Positions 17,818 to 26,819 are shown, counted from the stretch's first letter. The stretch is 64,000 nucleotides of DNA from Herminiimonas sp. (GCA_028292265.1 JAQGMR010000008.1:62001-126000), one strand, 5' to 3'. A program made the numbers and translations. The notes: a model not told the origin generated them from the letters alone.

Positions 17818-19065
17818 GTGAAAAACGCAGCGAGCCTGTTCCTGTCGATGGCTGTAATGGCGACGTCTGTGCAGGCAGCCCCGGACGAGGAGCGCCTCGG
17901 CAAAGCAAACGGCTATCCGGTGGGGACCCGGCAAAGCTGGTTCTACGACGAGGCGGTTCGGGTCGGGAGCTTCACGCACCAGGCGGAAATCGCCGGCATC
18001 GCCAACGGCCGTGTCAACACGCTCGTGCCCAGTACTCAGCCGATACCGTTGGCCATAAATGCGACCGTTCCAGATTACCGGTGGTCGAGCGGCCACGAAC
18101 GAAGCCTCACGACAGACGACTACCTCGGGCGGCAGCGCATCATGGGGCTGTTGATCATCAAGGATGGCGTGGTACAGGTTGAGCGCTACCAGTATGGCCG
18201 TACCAGGGACGACCGGTTTCTATCGAACTCGATGGCCAAGTCGATCGTTTCCCTTGGAATTGGAATCGCTCACGATGAGGGCAAAATAAAGTCTCTGGAC
18301 GACCCGGCTGATGTCTATGCCCCGGCACTTGCCGGGACGCTTTATGGCGCCACGACCATCCGCAATATGCTCCGCATGGCGTCGGGCGCACGCTTCACCG
18401 AGCGCTACGACAATGCCGATGATTTGGCGCGATATGGCAATGCGGTCAGTGTTAGCGGCATCAAGGCAGCGGCCACCGTCACTGTACGGGCGGAACCCGC
18501 CGGGACGGTATTCAACTACGCCAGCGCCGAGACCGACATGCTTGGTGCAGTCATGCAGGGCGCCACCGGCATGACGCTTAGTGAATACCTGGCACCGCGG
18601 CTTTGGCAGCCAATCGGCGCAGCGTCATCCGCCCTTTGGCGCACAGACCGCACCGGCCTTGAACGCGCATCCGGGAACTTCAATGCAACACTGCAAGACT
18701 ACGGCCGTCTGGCGATCGTCCTGGCAAATGACGGAGTGCGCCCGGGCGATCCGGAACGGCGGCAGATTATTCCTCGGGCATATCTGATTGAGGCCACGGA
18801 TGCGAAAACGGCGCCTGAAGCGTTTAAACCGAAGCGCGCTACGCCGTATTATGGATACGGTTATCAGTTTTGGCTTTTCCCCGGTGACAAGCGACGGTTC
18901 GCTCTCTTGGGTGTCTATGGCCAGATGATTTTCGTTGATCCGGAACTCAAGCTGGTAATGGTTCAGACCGCGGCAAATGCAACCCCTCGAAGCGGCGACA
19001 CGACGCTTGCTGCAGACGCCGACAGATTTTGGCGTGGCGTGGTCGGTTACTACGGCAACTGGTAA
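17818..19065 (+). CDS. Exported serine hydrolase of the class C beta-lactamase/PBP fold
   Basis: A 415-aa protein with a Sec-type signal peptide (MKNAASLFLSMAVMATSVQA, cleavage after VQA). The beta-lactamase family 12 fold is indicated by the SMAK tetrad at about residues 138-141 (nucleophile Ser), the YASAETD motif near 238 (catalytic Tyr region) and the late YGYGYQFWLFP/GVYGQMIFVDPELKLVMV strands. Such proteins are esterases, D-amino-acid peptidases or similar; true beta-lactam hydrolysis is uncommon in this branch. A GTG start with GGAG six bases upstream is used. Confidence 0.9.
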   Translation: MKNAASLFLSMAVMATSVQAAPDEERLGKANGYPVGTRQSWFYDEAVRVGSFTHQAEIAGIANGRVNTLVPSTQPIPLAINATVPDYRWSSGHERSLTTDDYLGRQRIMGLLIIKDGVVQVERYQYGRTRDDRFLSNSMAKSIVSLGIGIAHDEGKIKSLDDPADVYAPALAGTLYGATTIRNMLRMASGARFTERYDNADDLARYGNAVSVSGIKAAATVTVRAEPAGTVFNYASAETDMLGAVMQGATGMTLSEYLAPRLWQPIGAASSALWRTDRTGLERASGNFNATLQDYGRLAIVLANDGVRPGDPERRQIIPRAYLIEATDAKTAPEAFKPKRATPYYGYGYQFWLFPGDKRRFALLGVYGQMIFVDPELKLVMVQTAANATPRSGDTTLAADADRFWRGVVGYYGNW

Positions 19066-19362
19066 TCTCTTCCCTTGCTTTCGGTCGAGCCCCCTGCCTC
19101 ATCGGCCGCAATTCGTGTTCGCGTCGGACCGATTTGCGAGGACTGTGGACCTTTCAGCTTATGAAAAATCGTGCGCAGTTGGCCTCTGAGGCAAGGTCCG
19201 ACGGAGTACAAGGGGTAATCAACCTGGCCCGGACTCACTAGTCTCTTCCCGCTAAGTCAGAGACTTGTCTCGTGGCGCCGGTCGGGGGCAGACCGAAATA
19301 TGGCTAAGAAGGCCTGCCTCGCCGGTGGGTCAGCTGTTTAGATTTCACAGGAAAGCTACGTT
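19066..19362. other. Intergenic stretch before the fsr-like gene
   Basis: About 300 bp in which neither strand offers a believable gene, terminator or repeat. It presumably contains the promoter of the MFS transporter gene. Confidence 0.45.
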
Positions 19363-20616
19363 ATGACGAGCGTCACCAAACCAACCATCGACTCCATCGG
19401 CGCGCCGACCGAGGTTCTCGTCAGTCCCAATGCAAATGCACTGGCCACCAAGCCATCGCTCGGCATCTTGGGAGCGATTAGCAGCGCGCATATGGTTAAC
19501 GACATGATGCAGTCGCTCATCTTGGCGATGTATCCCATACTGAAAGGCGAATTCTCGCTGAGTTTCACGCAAATCGGACTGATTACACTGACTTATCAGC
19601 TGACCGCCTCGCTGCTGCAGCCGCTGGTCGGCCTGATGACAGACCGCCGGCCGCAGCCGTACTCGCTGCCGATTGGCATGTTGTCCACGCTGATCGGGCT
19701 AATGCTGCTGGCCGTCGCGCCGTCCTTCAGCATCTTGTTGCTGGCTGCCGCTTTCATAGGCCTTGGATCGTCCATTTTCCATCCGGAATCATCGCGTATC
19801 GCGCGCTTGGCTTCGGGCGGGCAGCATGGCTTCGCGCAGTCTTTTTTCCAGGTCGGCGGGAACATGGGCACGGCCATCGGGCCGCTGCTGGCGGCAGCCG
19901 TCATCGTGCCGTTCGGTCAACGCAGCGTTGCCTGGTTCGGCTTGATTGCCTTGCTGGGCGTCGTCGTGCTGCTGCAGGTAAGCCGTTGGTATGCGGCGCA
20001 CCACAAAGCCACTGCCGGCAGCAGGAGGGTTAGTGTTGAGTCGCCGTACTCGCGCAAAGTCGTGATCGGTGCCATCGCGGTGCTTCTGGTGCTTATTTTT
20101 TCCAAGTATTTCTACACAGCCGGTCTGAGCAGCTTCTACACGTTCTATCTGATGGAGCGATTTGGCCTGACGGTACAGAGCGCGCAGTTGCATCTCTTTT
20201 ATTTCTTGTTCGCCTCCGCCGTGGGCACGTTGCTCGGTGGTCCTTTAGGAGATCGCATCGGCCGCAAGCCCGTCATTTGGGTGTCAATCCTGGGTGTCGC
20301 ACCGTTTGCACTCCTGCTCCCACACGCCAATCTGTTCTGGACGACTGCGCTAACGGTGGTGATCGGTCTAGTGCTGTCTTCAGCGTTCTCGGCGATACTG
20401 GTCTATGCCCAAGAACTGATGCCAGGAAAAGTAGGGATGGTTTCCGGCCTCTTCTTCGGCTTTGCATTTGGCATGGCCGGGCTGGGAGCTGCGGTCCTTG
20501 GCATTTTCGCAGACAGGACCAGCATTGCCCACGTGTACGAGTCAATCGCTTATTTGCCGTTGTTGGGGCTGGTGGCTGCTCTGCTTCCAAAGGAGATACG
20601 GCGGCCTAAACAATGA
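19363..20616 (+). CDS. fsr: MFS efflux transporter, fosmidomycin-resistance (Fsr) type
   Basis: A 417-aa, twelve-helix major facilitator. The sequence follows Fsr proteins closely: the first helix region LGILGAISSAHMVNDMMQSLILAMYP, LQPLVGLMTDRRPQPYSLPIG at the helix 2-3 loop, and GSSIFHPESSRIARLASGGQHGFAQSFFQVGGNMGTAIGPLLA at helices 4-5. The second half contains GGPLGDRIGRKPVIW at the helix 8-9 loop. Fsr exports fosmidomycin and possibly other small organics by proton antiport. It is a single gene with no linked regulator; the natural substrate is unknown. Confidence 0.92.
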   Translation: MTSVTKPTIDSIGAPTEVLVSPNANALATKPSLGILGAISSAHMVNDMMQSLILAMYPILKGEFSLSFTQIGLITLTYQLTASLLQPLVGLMTDRRPQPYSLPIGMLSTLIGLMLLAVAPSFSILLLAAAFIGLGSSIFHPESSRIARLASGGQHGFAQSFFQVGGNMGTAIGPLLAAAVIVPFGQRSVAWFGLIALLGVVVLLQVSRWYAAHHKATAGSRRVSVESPYSRKVVIGAIAVLLVLIFSKYFYTAGLSSFYTFYLMERFGLTVQSAQLHLFYFLFASAVGTLLGGPLGDRIGRKPVIWVSILGVAPFALLLPHANLFWTTALTVVIGLVLSSAFSAILVYAQELMPGKVGMVSGLFFGFAFGMAGLGAAVLGIFADRTSIAHVYESIAYLPLLGLVAALLPKEIRRPKQ

Positions 20617-20777
20617 GTGCCCGTAATCGTGTGAAGCCGCGGAATCTCAACTGGAATGGACCGGGCCCGGGTTAGGTTACGACCGCGTGACTGGAAGTTC
20701 CGACATACCTTCTTTTGAATAGGCTTCCAAACCCAAAAAGTGCTCGAGTTTGCCGCTTCGCCCTGCGTTCTTGAAAA

Positions 20778-21941
20778 CTAGTATGACTTGGGCAAGCCAA
20801 GCACCTTTTCGGCAATGAAGCAGAGGATAAGCTGCGGGCTAACCGGCGCCAGGCGCGGGATCCAGGCTTCGCGCAGATATCGTTCAACATGATATTCCTT
20901 CGCGTAGCCCATCCCGCCATGGGTGAAAATAGCGTTTTCGCAGGCGTGAAAACACGCTTCCGCCGCCAAATACTTGGCCGAGTTCGCCTCCGCTGCGCAC
21001 GGTTTGCCAGCATCATAAAAAGAGGCGGCCTTGAATACCATCAGGTTGGCTGCTTCAAGCTCCATATAGGATTTCGCCAGGGGGTGCTGAATGCCCTGGT
21101 TCTGCCCGATGGGCCGGTCAAACACAATCCGTTCCCTGGCATACCGTGCTGCCCGCTCAATCGCTACGCGTCCAAGTCCAATGGCCTCAGACGCGATCAG
21201 GATGCGCTCCGGGTTTAGTCCGTGAAGAATGTAGCTGAACCCCTTGCCCTCTTCGCCTATTCGGTCTTCGACCGGAATGCGGAGACCGTCAATAAAGACT
21301 TGATTGGAATCGACGGCCTTGCGACCCATTTTCTCGATGTTTCGCACTTCAATGAAGCGACGATCGAGATCGGTGTAAAACAGCGACAAGCCTTCTGTGC
21401 CTTTCGCTTCCTCCACCGGCGTAGTGCGCGCGAGAAGAAGGATCTTGTTTGCTACCTGTGCAGTCGAGATCCAGACCTTCTGCCCCGTCACTACATAATG
21501 GTTACCGTCTCGCACTGCCCGAGTTTTTAGCTTGAGCGTATTTAGTCCGCTATCCGGCTCGGTGACAGCGAAGCAAGCCTTGTCGGCCCCTTGAATTAAT
21601 GGTGGCAACCAGCGCTTTTTTTGTTCGTCAGTGCCAAACACGACGACCGGATGCAGGCCGAAAATATTCATATGGACGGCAGACGCGCCAGATAATCCCG
21701 CGCCTGTGGCTGAGATGGTCTGCATCATCAGCGCGGCTTCCGTAATGCCCAGGCCTGAGCCGCCGTATTGCTCTGGCATGGCGATACCCAGCCAACCGGC
21801 GTCGCCAAGGGCCTTGTGGAAATCGTGCGGGAACGTACCGTCAGTGTCTTTGCGATGCCAGTACTCGTCATCGAATGGCTGACAAAGCCGCTCTATGGCG
21901 TTCTGGATTTGCTTTTGATCTTCAGTAAACGTGAAATCCAT
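20778..21941 (-). CDS. Acyl-CoA dehydrogenase
   Basis: A 387-aa FAD enzyme that introduces an alpha-beta double bond into an acyl-CoA. Signatures: CFAVTEPDSGLNTLKLKTRA (flavin-binding PROSITE 1 region, about residues 129-148), the middle beta-domain, and RPIGQNQGIQHPLAKSYMELEAANLM with the C-terminal FTHGGMGYAKEYHVERYLREA (PROSITE 2). It is the last gene of a minus-strand operon Bug receptor - CoA-transferase - dehydrogenase, implying activation of an imported acid to its CoA ester followed by oxidation. Substrate chain type not determinable. Confidence 0.93.
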   Translation of the reverse strand: MDFTFTEDQKQIQNAIERLCQPFDDEYWHRKDTDGTFPHDFHKALGDAGWLGIAMPEQYGGSGLGITEAALMMQTISATGAGLSGASAVHMNIFGLHPVVVFGTDEQKKRWLPPLIQGADKACFAVTEPDSGLNTLKLKTRAVRDGNHYVVTGQKVWISTAQVANKILLLARTTPVEEAKGTEGLSLFYTDLDRRFIEVRNIEKMGRKAVDSNQVFIDGLRIPVEDRIGEEGKGFSYILHGLNPERILIASEAIGLGRVAIERAARYARERIVFDRPIGQNQGIQHPLAKSYMELEAANLMVFKAASFYDAGKPCAAEANSAKYLAAEACFHACENAIFTHGGMGYAKEYHVERYLREAWIPRLAPVSPQLILCFIAEKVLGLPKSY

Positions 21942-22029
21942 GACCTACCTTTGCTCTAGTGTGTGGCGGGCTTGGCAGCCTGATGCAGGGTCCGGTCTTA
22001 AGCTAAGCATGATCGAGGAACCAGCTTCC

Positions 22030-23256
22030 TTAAACTTGAACGGGATTACTGCTTGCTGTCACCCGCTCGGCCATCATGCGTTCAATTTCGGCTGACGAGT
22101 ACCCGGCCTCAAGCAAAACCTCCACGGAATGTTGTCCCAGGCCCGGTGCGGGCTCTGCATACGCGTCGAGCGGCGTGCTTGACCATGAGGTTGGATTACC
22201 CATGGTGCACAACTTGCCCTCCGTCGGATGATCGGTGTCCCGGATCAATCCCACCGCCTGCAGATGCACATCATTGAGCAGGTCCTGCGGGGAATTCATT
22301 GGCATGTTCGGAATGTCTGCCGCGTCCAGCAGCGCCTCCCACTCCGAGACGGTACGCTCGAGCATGAGTCGCCCTACTTCGGCATAAACCTCATCGATGT
22401 TTGCAGCCCGATTACCATGGGACGAGAAGCGCGGATCAAGCGTGAAGCGGTCAGGGTCACCGATCGCTTCAAAGAAATTGCGCCAGTGCTTGTCGTTATA
22501 GATTAGTACACACAGGTAGCCGTCCCTGGTCTTGTAGGGACGCCGGTGCGAGGTCAGCAGTCTGGCATAACCCGCATCACCAGCGGGTGGATCAAACGAG
22601 AGGCCCGCCATATGGTCGCCGAGGACGAACTGCGCCATGACTTCGAACATGGGAACCACCACCGCCTGGCCTTCGCCACTCCGCTCGCGGGCGAAGAGCG
22701 CCCCGGTCACCGCATACACGGCGTGCAGTCCAGTGACGCGGTCAGCCAGCGTGACCGGCGCATAGCAAGGGTCTTTTGCCCCATAGCGCTGCATGAGCCA
22801 CGGCACCCCGGTCGCCCCCTGAATCAGGTCGTCATAGGCGGCCTTGGCGGCATAAGGGCCGTCCTGTCCAAAGCCACAGCAGCTAACGTGAATAATCTTC
22901 GCATTGCGTGCCTTAACGGAATCGTAGTCAAGGTTCAGACGCGCCAAGGCTTGAGGACGAACGTTCGTGATCAATACGTCAGCCTGCTCCGCCAGTCGCA
23001 GAACGACCTCTTGCGCCTCGGGGCGTTTCAAATCCAGAACAATGCTTCGTTTTCCCTGATTGGCATGAAGGAAGATATGCCCCATGCCGGGGTTCCGCAT
23101 CGGTCCCACATGGCGCATGTTGTCACCATCGGGTGTTTCGATCTTGGTGACTTCGGCGCCCATTGAGGCCAGTATCTGCGTCGCAAATGGCCCCATGATT
23201 ACGGAGGTCATATCAAGGATCTTGATGCCCGCAAGCGGGCCTGAGCGTTGTTTCAT
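22030..23256 (-). CDS. Class III CoA-transferase (CaiB/BaiF family)
   Basis: A 408-aa enzyme of the formyl-CoA/carnitine-CoA transferase family. It opens with LAGIKILDMTSVIMGPFATQILASMGAEVTKIETPDGD; the fold's key motif GKRSIVLDLKRPEAQEV is at about residues 68-84; and the catalytic Asp is expected in the segment AYDDLIQGATG, where family members carry the acylated aspartate. The start at 23256 leaves 4 bp after the Bug gene stop, whereas the longer frame would overlap it. It probably moves CoA to the acid captured by the neighbouring Bug receptor. Confidence 0.92.
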   Translation of the reverse strand: MKQRSGPLAGIKILDMTSVIMGPFATQILASMGAEVTKIETPDGDNMRHVGPMRNPGMGHIFLHANQGKRSIVLDLKRPEAQEVVLRLAEQADVLITNVRPQALARLNLDYDSVKARNAKIIHVSCCGFGQDGPYAAKAAYDDLIQGATGVPWLMQRYGAKDPCYAPVTLADRVTGLHAVYAVTGALFARERSGEGQAVVVPMFEVMAQFVLGDHMAGLSFDPPAGDAGYARLLTSHRRPYKTRDGYLCVLIYNDKHWRNFFEAIGDPDRFTLDPRFSSHGNRAANIDEVYAEVGRLMLERTVSEWEALLDAADIPNMPMNSPQDLLNDVHLQAVGLIRDTDHPTEGKLCTMGNPTSWSSTPLDAYAEPAPGLGQHSVEVLLEAGYSSAEIERMMAERVTASSNPVQV

Positions 23257-23903
23257 GATCTTATTCGGGTTGAATGCCGGCCTGCTTGATAAGCGTGCGC
23301 CAGTGAACCAGCTGGCGTTCGACGTATTCCGCAAACTCACGCGGGCTGGCTGAAGGTCCGACTTGAAAGCCTTGCTGCGTCAACTGCTTTTGAACCTCCT
23401 TGTCTGCGAGGACGGCAAGGATTTCAGTGTTAAGTTGATCGACGATTGCGGTGGGCAGGTTCGCTGGTCCGAATATTCCGTTCCATGAAGTCAGGTCAAA
23501 GCCATTAATCGTCTGCGCCACCGGTGGGACTCCCGGCAACAGGTTAGAAGCGGTTTTCGTCGTGACGGCGAGGGTCTTAACCTTGTCCGCCTTCATCATC
23601 GCCATGCCGGAGCCAAAATCCACAATGTAAAAGTCGATCTGACCGCCTATAAGGTCAGTCATGGCCTGTGGACTGGACTTGTACGGGACCGACAGCAAAT
23701 CGATGCCCGCGAGGCGTTTGATCGTTTCGGAGGCAACCAGCGACGTGCTGTTAGGTGTGCCGTAACTCAGCTTCCGGGGGTTCGCTTTGGCGTAGTCGAC
23801 GAATTCCTTCATGTTCTTGACAGGAAGCTTATTGTTGACGACGACGGCAAAAGGCAGTTCACCAACCAATGTAATCGGTGTGAATCCCTTGATGGGGTCA
23901 TAG

Positions 23904-23928
23904 TGAGGTAACCCGGCTTTATTGGACA
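23904..23928 (+). repeat. Left terminal inverted repeat of the IS3 element
   Basis: Begins TGAGGTAACCCGGCTTT and pairs with 25200-25224 read in reverse complement (TGAGGTACCCCGGTTTT), 20 of 25 identical including the first seven bases. Confidence 0.9.
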
Positions 23929-23947
23929 TCCGAAATGATGGACACTA

Positions 23948-24331
23948 ATGATGCCCGAGGAACCGATGAAACCGATGAAACCAACAAAGAAATCTACTAC
24001 GTCCAAAGCGGCGCCGACAGCGAAGAACCCGGATCGCGTGCGCACCACTTTCAGCAAGGAATTCAAGCTCCAGGCCGTGGAACTTCTTGAGCTTGGACAG
24101 AAGAACCCGACTGAGCTTGCCATGGAGCTGGGTGTTCGCCGCAATCAGCTCTACAAATGGCGAGACCAATTGAAGGCTCACGGCGCGGAGAATGCGTTCA
24201 GGGGTCCGGGGCGCCTGCCAGAGGAGCAGCAGGGCGAGGTGGAACGCTTGAAACGTGAACTGAAGCGCGTGACGGAGGAGCGCGACATACTAAAAAAGTT
24301 TACTGCGTACTTCGGGAGTCACCTGCCGTGA
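23948..24331 (+). CDS. IS3-family transposase OrfA
   Basis: A 127-aa DNA-binding protein. A Lys/Thr/Pro-rich N-terminus precedes a helix-turn-helix (FSKEFKLQAVELLELGQKNPTELAMELGVRRNQLYKWRDQLK, about residues 36-77) of the IS3 OrfA type, and the C-terminus is a leucine-zipper-like helix (VERLKRELKRVTEERDILKK). It recognises the IS ends. Near its end an A AAA AAG slippery heptamer lets ribosomes shift into the orfB frame to make the OrfAB transposase. Confidence 0.93.
   Translation: MMPEEPMKPMKPTKKSTTSKAAPTAKNPDRVRTTFSKEFKLQAVELLELGQKNPTELAMELGVRRNQLYKWRDQLKAHGAENAFRGPGRLPEEQQGEVERLKRELKRVTEERDILKKFTAYFGSHLP
24292..24298 (+). promoter_or_regulatory. Programmed -1 frameshift heptamer AAAAAAG
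   Basis: In the orfA frame the codons are CTA AAA AAG, so the heptamer is in the correct A AAA AAG register. After slipping back one base the frame reads V-Y-C-V-L-R-E-S-P-A and runs without a stop into OrfB. This is the standard IS3 mechanism for producing the OrfAB fusion. Confidence 0.85.
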
Positions 24332-25197
24332 AGTACGCATTTATCCAGACCAATTGCACGCAGTTTTCAGTTGCCGCGCTGTGTCACCGGTTAAACATCT
24401 CGCGTGGTGGCTACTACGATTGGTGCGCGCGAGCCCCAAGCCTGCATAGCCTGCGGGATGCCGAGCTCACGGATCATCTGGTCCGGATCCATAAACAACA
24501 TCGCCAAGCTCTCGGCGCGCTCAAGACCTGGCGTGTACTCAATCTGCAGGGCATCGCCTGTGGCAAGCACCGGGTCGCCCGGTTGCGCAAGGGAGTGGGG
24601 ATCGAGGCGCGACGCAAGCAACGGTTTCGGGTCATGGTGGAACATCACCATGTGGAACCGCCGGTGGCCGATCTGGTACAGCGCCGATTCGCCGTCGCCG
24701 TGCCCAATCGAGTATGGGTAGGCGACATGACAACGTTGCGCACCCGGGAAGGCTGGCTGCACCTGGCCATCGTGCTGGACCTGTATTCCCGCCGGTTGGT
24801 AGGCTGGGCAATGGATGCGAACCAGACGGCTGCGTTGCCCATTGCGGCATTGCGCATGGCGATTACCCAACGCCGTCCGGACTCGGGACTGATCTGCCAC
24901 ACCGACCAGGGGGCGGTGTACGGTGCAAAGCCCTATCTGGACCTGATAAAGCAGCACTGCTTCAAGCGCAGCATGAGCAGAAAGGGAAACTGCCACGACA
25001 ATGCCGTGGCGGAAAGCTTCTTCTCCAACTTGAAGAACGAGGTGACACACCACACGATCTACCCAACCAGGAGGGAAGCCAAGGCAGCCATCTTTGATTA
25101 CATTGAACTCTTCTACAATCGTCTGCGCCCGCACCAAACCCTGGATTACCAAACCCCAGTCGACGTCGAGGCACGGTACCAGAAAATGCTTAATTAA
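24328..25197 (+). CDS. IS3-family transposase OrfB (DDE integrase core)
   Basis: A 289-aa product with an N-terminal HTH_21-like region (ISRGGYYDW, HRQALGALKTWRVL) and an integrase-core rve domain. The DDE triad is visible: Asp in VWVGDMTTL, Asp in LICHTDQGAVY, and Glu in NAVAESFFSNLKNE, followed by the RLRPHQTLDYQTPVDVE tail typical of IS3. GTG start overlapping the orfA stop by 4 bp (GTGA). No frameshift or nonsense change is seen. Confidence 0.95.
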   Translation: MKYAFIQTNCTQFSVAALCHRLNISRGGYYDWCARAPSLHSLRDAELTDHLVRIHKQHRQALGALKTWRVLNLQGIACGKHRVARLRKGVGIEARRKQRFRVMVEHHHVEPPVADLVQRRFAVAVPNRVWVGDMTTLRTREGWLHLAIVLDLYSRRLVGWAMDANQTAALPIAALRMAITQRRPDSGLICHTDQGAVYGAKPYLDLIKQHCFKRSMSRKGNCHDNAVAESFFSNLKNEVTHHTIYPTRREAKAAIFDYIELFYNRLRPHQTLDYQTPVDVEARYQKMLN

Positions 25198-25199
25198 CC

Positions 25200-25224
25200 T
25201 GTCCGTGAAAACCGGGGTACCTCA
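25200..25224 (-). repeat. Right terminal inverted repeat of the IS3 element
   Basis: Reverse complement begins TGAGGTACCCCGGTTTT and matches the left end. The next three bases outside (25225-25227) are TAG, the second copy of the target-site duplication. Confidence 0.9.
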
Positions 25225-25782
25225 TAGCTCAGCTGTTTGAAGAGGCTTGGGTTCGCTGAATGGCCGGTGTTCGTGGTCATTAGAAGCGTGTAGCCATCCG
25301 GCTTGGCGCTCGCAACAAAATTGGTTGCAATCTGTGCGCTCGCACCCGGTTTGTTGTCGACGATGACAGTCTGGTTTAGCCGCTCCCCAAGTTTTTTCGC
25401 CACGATTCGAGCAACCACGTCGGTACCGCTCCCGGCTGCAAAGGGGACGACCAAAGAGACAGGACGTGAAGGATAAGATTGAGCTACGGCGGACGTGGTG
25501 GCAGCCGCAAAAACGGCGAAAAACATTAAGGGAATCAGCTTCATGTCATCTCCAATAGTTTTATTTCGTCCCTGTAGTCGGGACAATAGCCGCATCATTG
25601 GCCAGGGAACGATTCATGTCAAACCGTTATATTGGTATAGACGATTCAAAATGGTCTCTACGAAGTACTGCCTGTCGCCAGCGCTATCAATAGGCAAGGC
25701 GCGCAATTCCACTGATGAAGCGTTCCTGGAGCCATGCGCAACTCCAGCATCCAAACATTACCTCAACGATTAAAGGACTGTC

Positions 25783-26160
25783 ATGAGCAAGAACTATTTC
25801 ATCCGTATGGAAGATGTGGAGCCGTACCATCCCGCCAATCATCACGGAACGAGCAATTACCGATTAATCTCGGAAGAGACTGTCGGAGCGAAGCATGTCG
25901 AAGTCCTGATTGGGGTCATCGAAAAGAACCATGGCGCTCTTCCGCATGCGCATCCCGGCATTGAGCAGGTCTGTTATTTATTGGAAGGGACCGCGGTCGC
26001 TGAAGTAGGCGGCCAGCGAAAGGAAATGGTCGCAGGAGATTGCTGCTTCTTCCCTGCCGATATCCCGCACGTATTCACTGCAACCAGCGACACGCCAGTC
26101 AAGCTTATGGTGATTTACTCACCGCCTTATGGCGAGGACCCGGCCAAGGTTATCCGGTAA
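25783..26160 (+). CDS. Single-domain cupin protein
   Basis: A 125-aa protein with both cupin motifs: GALPHAHPGIEQVCYLLEGTAVAEVGG (motif 1, with His-x-His and Glu metal ligands at about residues 48-56) and GDCCFFPADIPHVFTATSD (motif 2, His at about 94). Metal-binding sites appear intact, so it could be a small isomerase, dioxygenase or binding protein. It is divergent from the Bug/CoA-transferase/dehydrogenase operon, with a shared 240-bp upstream region, which hints at a linked catabolic role. Substrate unknown. Confidence 0.85.
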   Translation: MSKNYFIRMEDVEPYHPANHHGTSNYRLISEETVGAKHVEVLIGVIEKNHGALPHAHPGIEQVCYLLEGTAVAEVGGQRKEMVAGDCCFFPADIPHVFTATSDTPVKLMVIYSPPYGEDPAKVIR

Positions 26161-26304
26161 CGTAGCGCCTCCACGTTCACGCGGCAATCAAACCCATCCG
26201 TGAGGCGGCGGAGCTTTAGCTCAGGCTCGAATGGTTGTCGGTGAAGCGCCCCGCTCGACTGCCATCCGATGTGAAGATTGACGTAGGGGTACCGGTGCGA
26301 CCCC

Positions 26305-26736
26305 TCAGCTTCCATCCTTTTCCAAGCCTCGTTTTTTGCGTGGTCGTGCAAGCGCACCGGACGCCGCAGCGCGTAGAAGCCGCTGAAAGGTAGGGCACTC
26401 ACTGTGGCTTGGGGCGGGGCACACGGCAGCATGTCTCAAGCTGTTGCGCATTAACTTCAACCGCTTGATGGTGCCTTCAATCTCCTCCGCCTTGGCCGCC
26501 AGCATCTGTCGGTCAATTCTCGGTTGTCCCCCGACCGAGAACATCGAGCCGATCTCGTCCAGCGAGAACCCGGCCGCCCGACCGAGCGCTATTACCGCCA
26601 ACTGATCCAGGACGGCCGGGTTAAACCGTCGGCGTAGCCCTTGGCGGCCGACTGAGGCAATCAGCCCCTTTTCCTCGTAAAACCGCAGGGTTGAGGCCGG
26701 CACGCCTGCCCGCTTTGCTACTTCCGCGATATCCAT
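26305..26736 (-). CDS. MerR-family transcriptional regulator with CueR-like Cys-x7-Cys loop
   Basis: A 143-aa regulator: N-terminal MerR winged helix (MDIAEVAKRAGVPASTLRFYEEKGLI), a long dimerisation helix (about 75-100), then CPAPSHSEC with cysteines at 106 and 114, the spacing of the CueR metal-binding loop. This suggests sensing of a soft metal or a redox signal, but the rest of the C-terminus is not that of a known metal sensor. The ATG at 26736 was chosen because it starts the canonical HTH; the longer frame would cross the promoter dyad. It is divergent from the DUF2938 gene whose 19-bp-spacer promoter it probably controls. Confidence 0.85.
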   Translation of the reverse strand: MDIAEVAKRAGVPASTLRFYEEKGLIASVGRQGLRRRFNPAVLDQLAVIALGRAAGFSLDEIGSMFSVGGQPRIDRQMLAAKAEEIEGTIKRLKLMRNSLRHAAVCPAPSHSECPTFQRLLRAAASGALARPRKKRGLEKDGS

Positions 26737-26747
26737 GACAAAACCCC

Positions 26748-26778
26748 TTGACCTCAAGTCGACTTGAACTTCTATGAT
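26748..26778 (+). promoter_or_regulatory. MerR-type promoter: TTGACC, 19-bp spacer, TATGAT
   Basis: -35 TTGACC (26748-26753) and -10 TATGAT (26773-26778) are separated by 19 bp, the overlong spacer that MerR activators untwist. The spacer contains a perfect 14-bp palindrome TCAAGTCGACTTGA (26754-26767), reminiscent of SoxR/CueR-type operators. It faces the DUF2938 gene, 42 bp before its start. Confidence 0.85.
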
Positions 26779-26819
26779 GGGCTCAGGCTTGAAACTCGTC
26801 AACCAGAGGAGAACCCATC

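Larger units (their letters stand above)
23904..25224 (+). mobile_element. Complete IS3-family insertion sequence, 1321 bp
   Basis: Ends are TGAGGTAACCCGG... on the left and ...CCGGGGTACCTCA on the right. The imperfect terminal inverted repeats match at 20 of the outer 25 positions and have the TG...CA tips usual for IS3. It is flanked by a direct TAG duplication (23901-23903 and 25225-25227). It carries orfA and orfB overlapping by 4 bp with an A6G frameshift site. Everything needed for transposition appears intact. It interrupts the Bug receptor gene on the opposite strand. Confidence 0.95.
23261..25544 (-). pseudogene. Bug/TctC-type periplasmic binding protein gene split by an IS3 element
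   Basis: The N-terminal part (25225-25544: signal peptide MKLIPLMFFAVFAAATTSAVAQ, then SYPSRPVSLVVPFAAGSGTD...HSANPSLFKQLSY) and the C-terminal part (23261-23903, from DPIKGFTPITLVGELPFAV to the stop) are separated by the IS at 23904-25224. Removing the IS and one copy of the 3-bp TAG duplication restores ...FKQLSYDPIKGFTPI... in frame and a normal 319-residue protein. Bug proteins are high-affinity receptors for carboxylates, sometimes linked to TTT transporters. Both halves are otherwise intact, so the disruption is recent. Function is presumably lost. Confidence 0.95.

Noticed and set aside
24391..25152. 253-aa minus-strand frame inside the IS element
   Set aside because: Antisense of orfB, whose DDE integrase motifs are unmistakable.
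26127..26432. 101-aa minus-strand frame between the cupin and MerR genes
   Set aside because: Overlaps both real genes and has no recognisable pattern or ribosome site.
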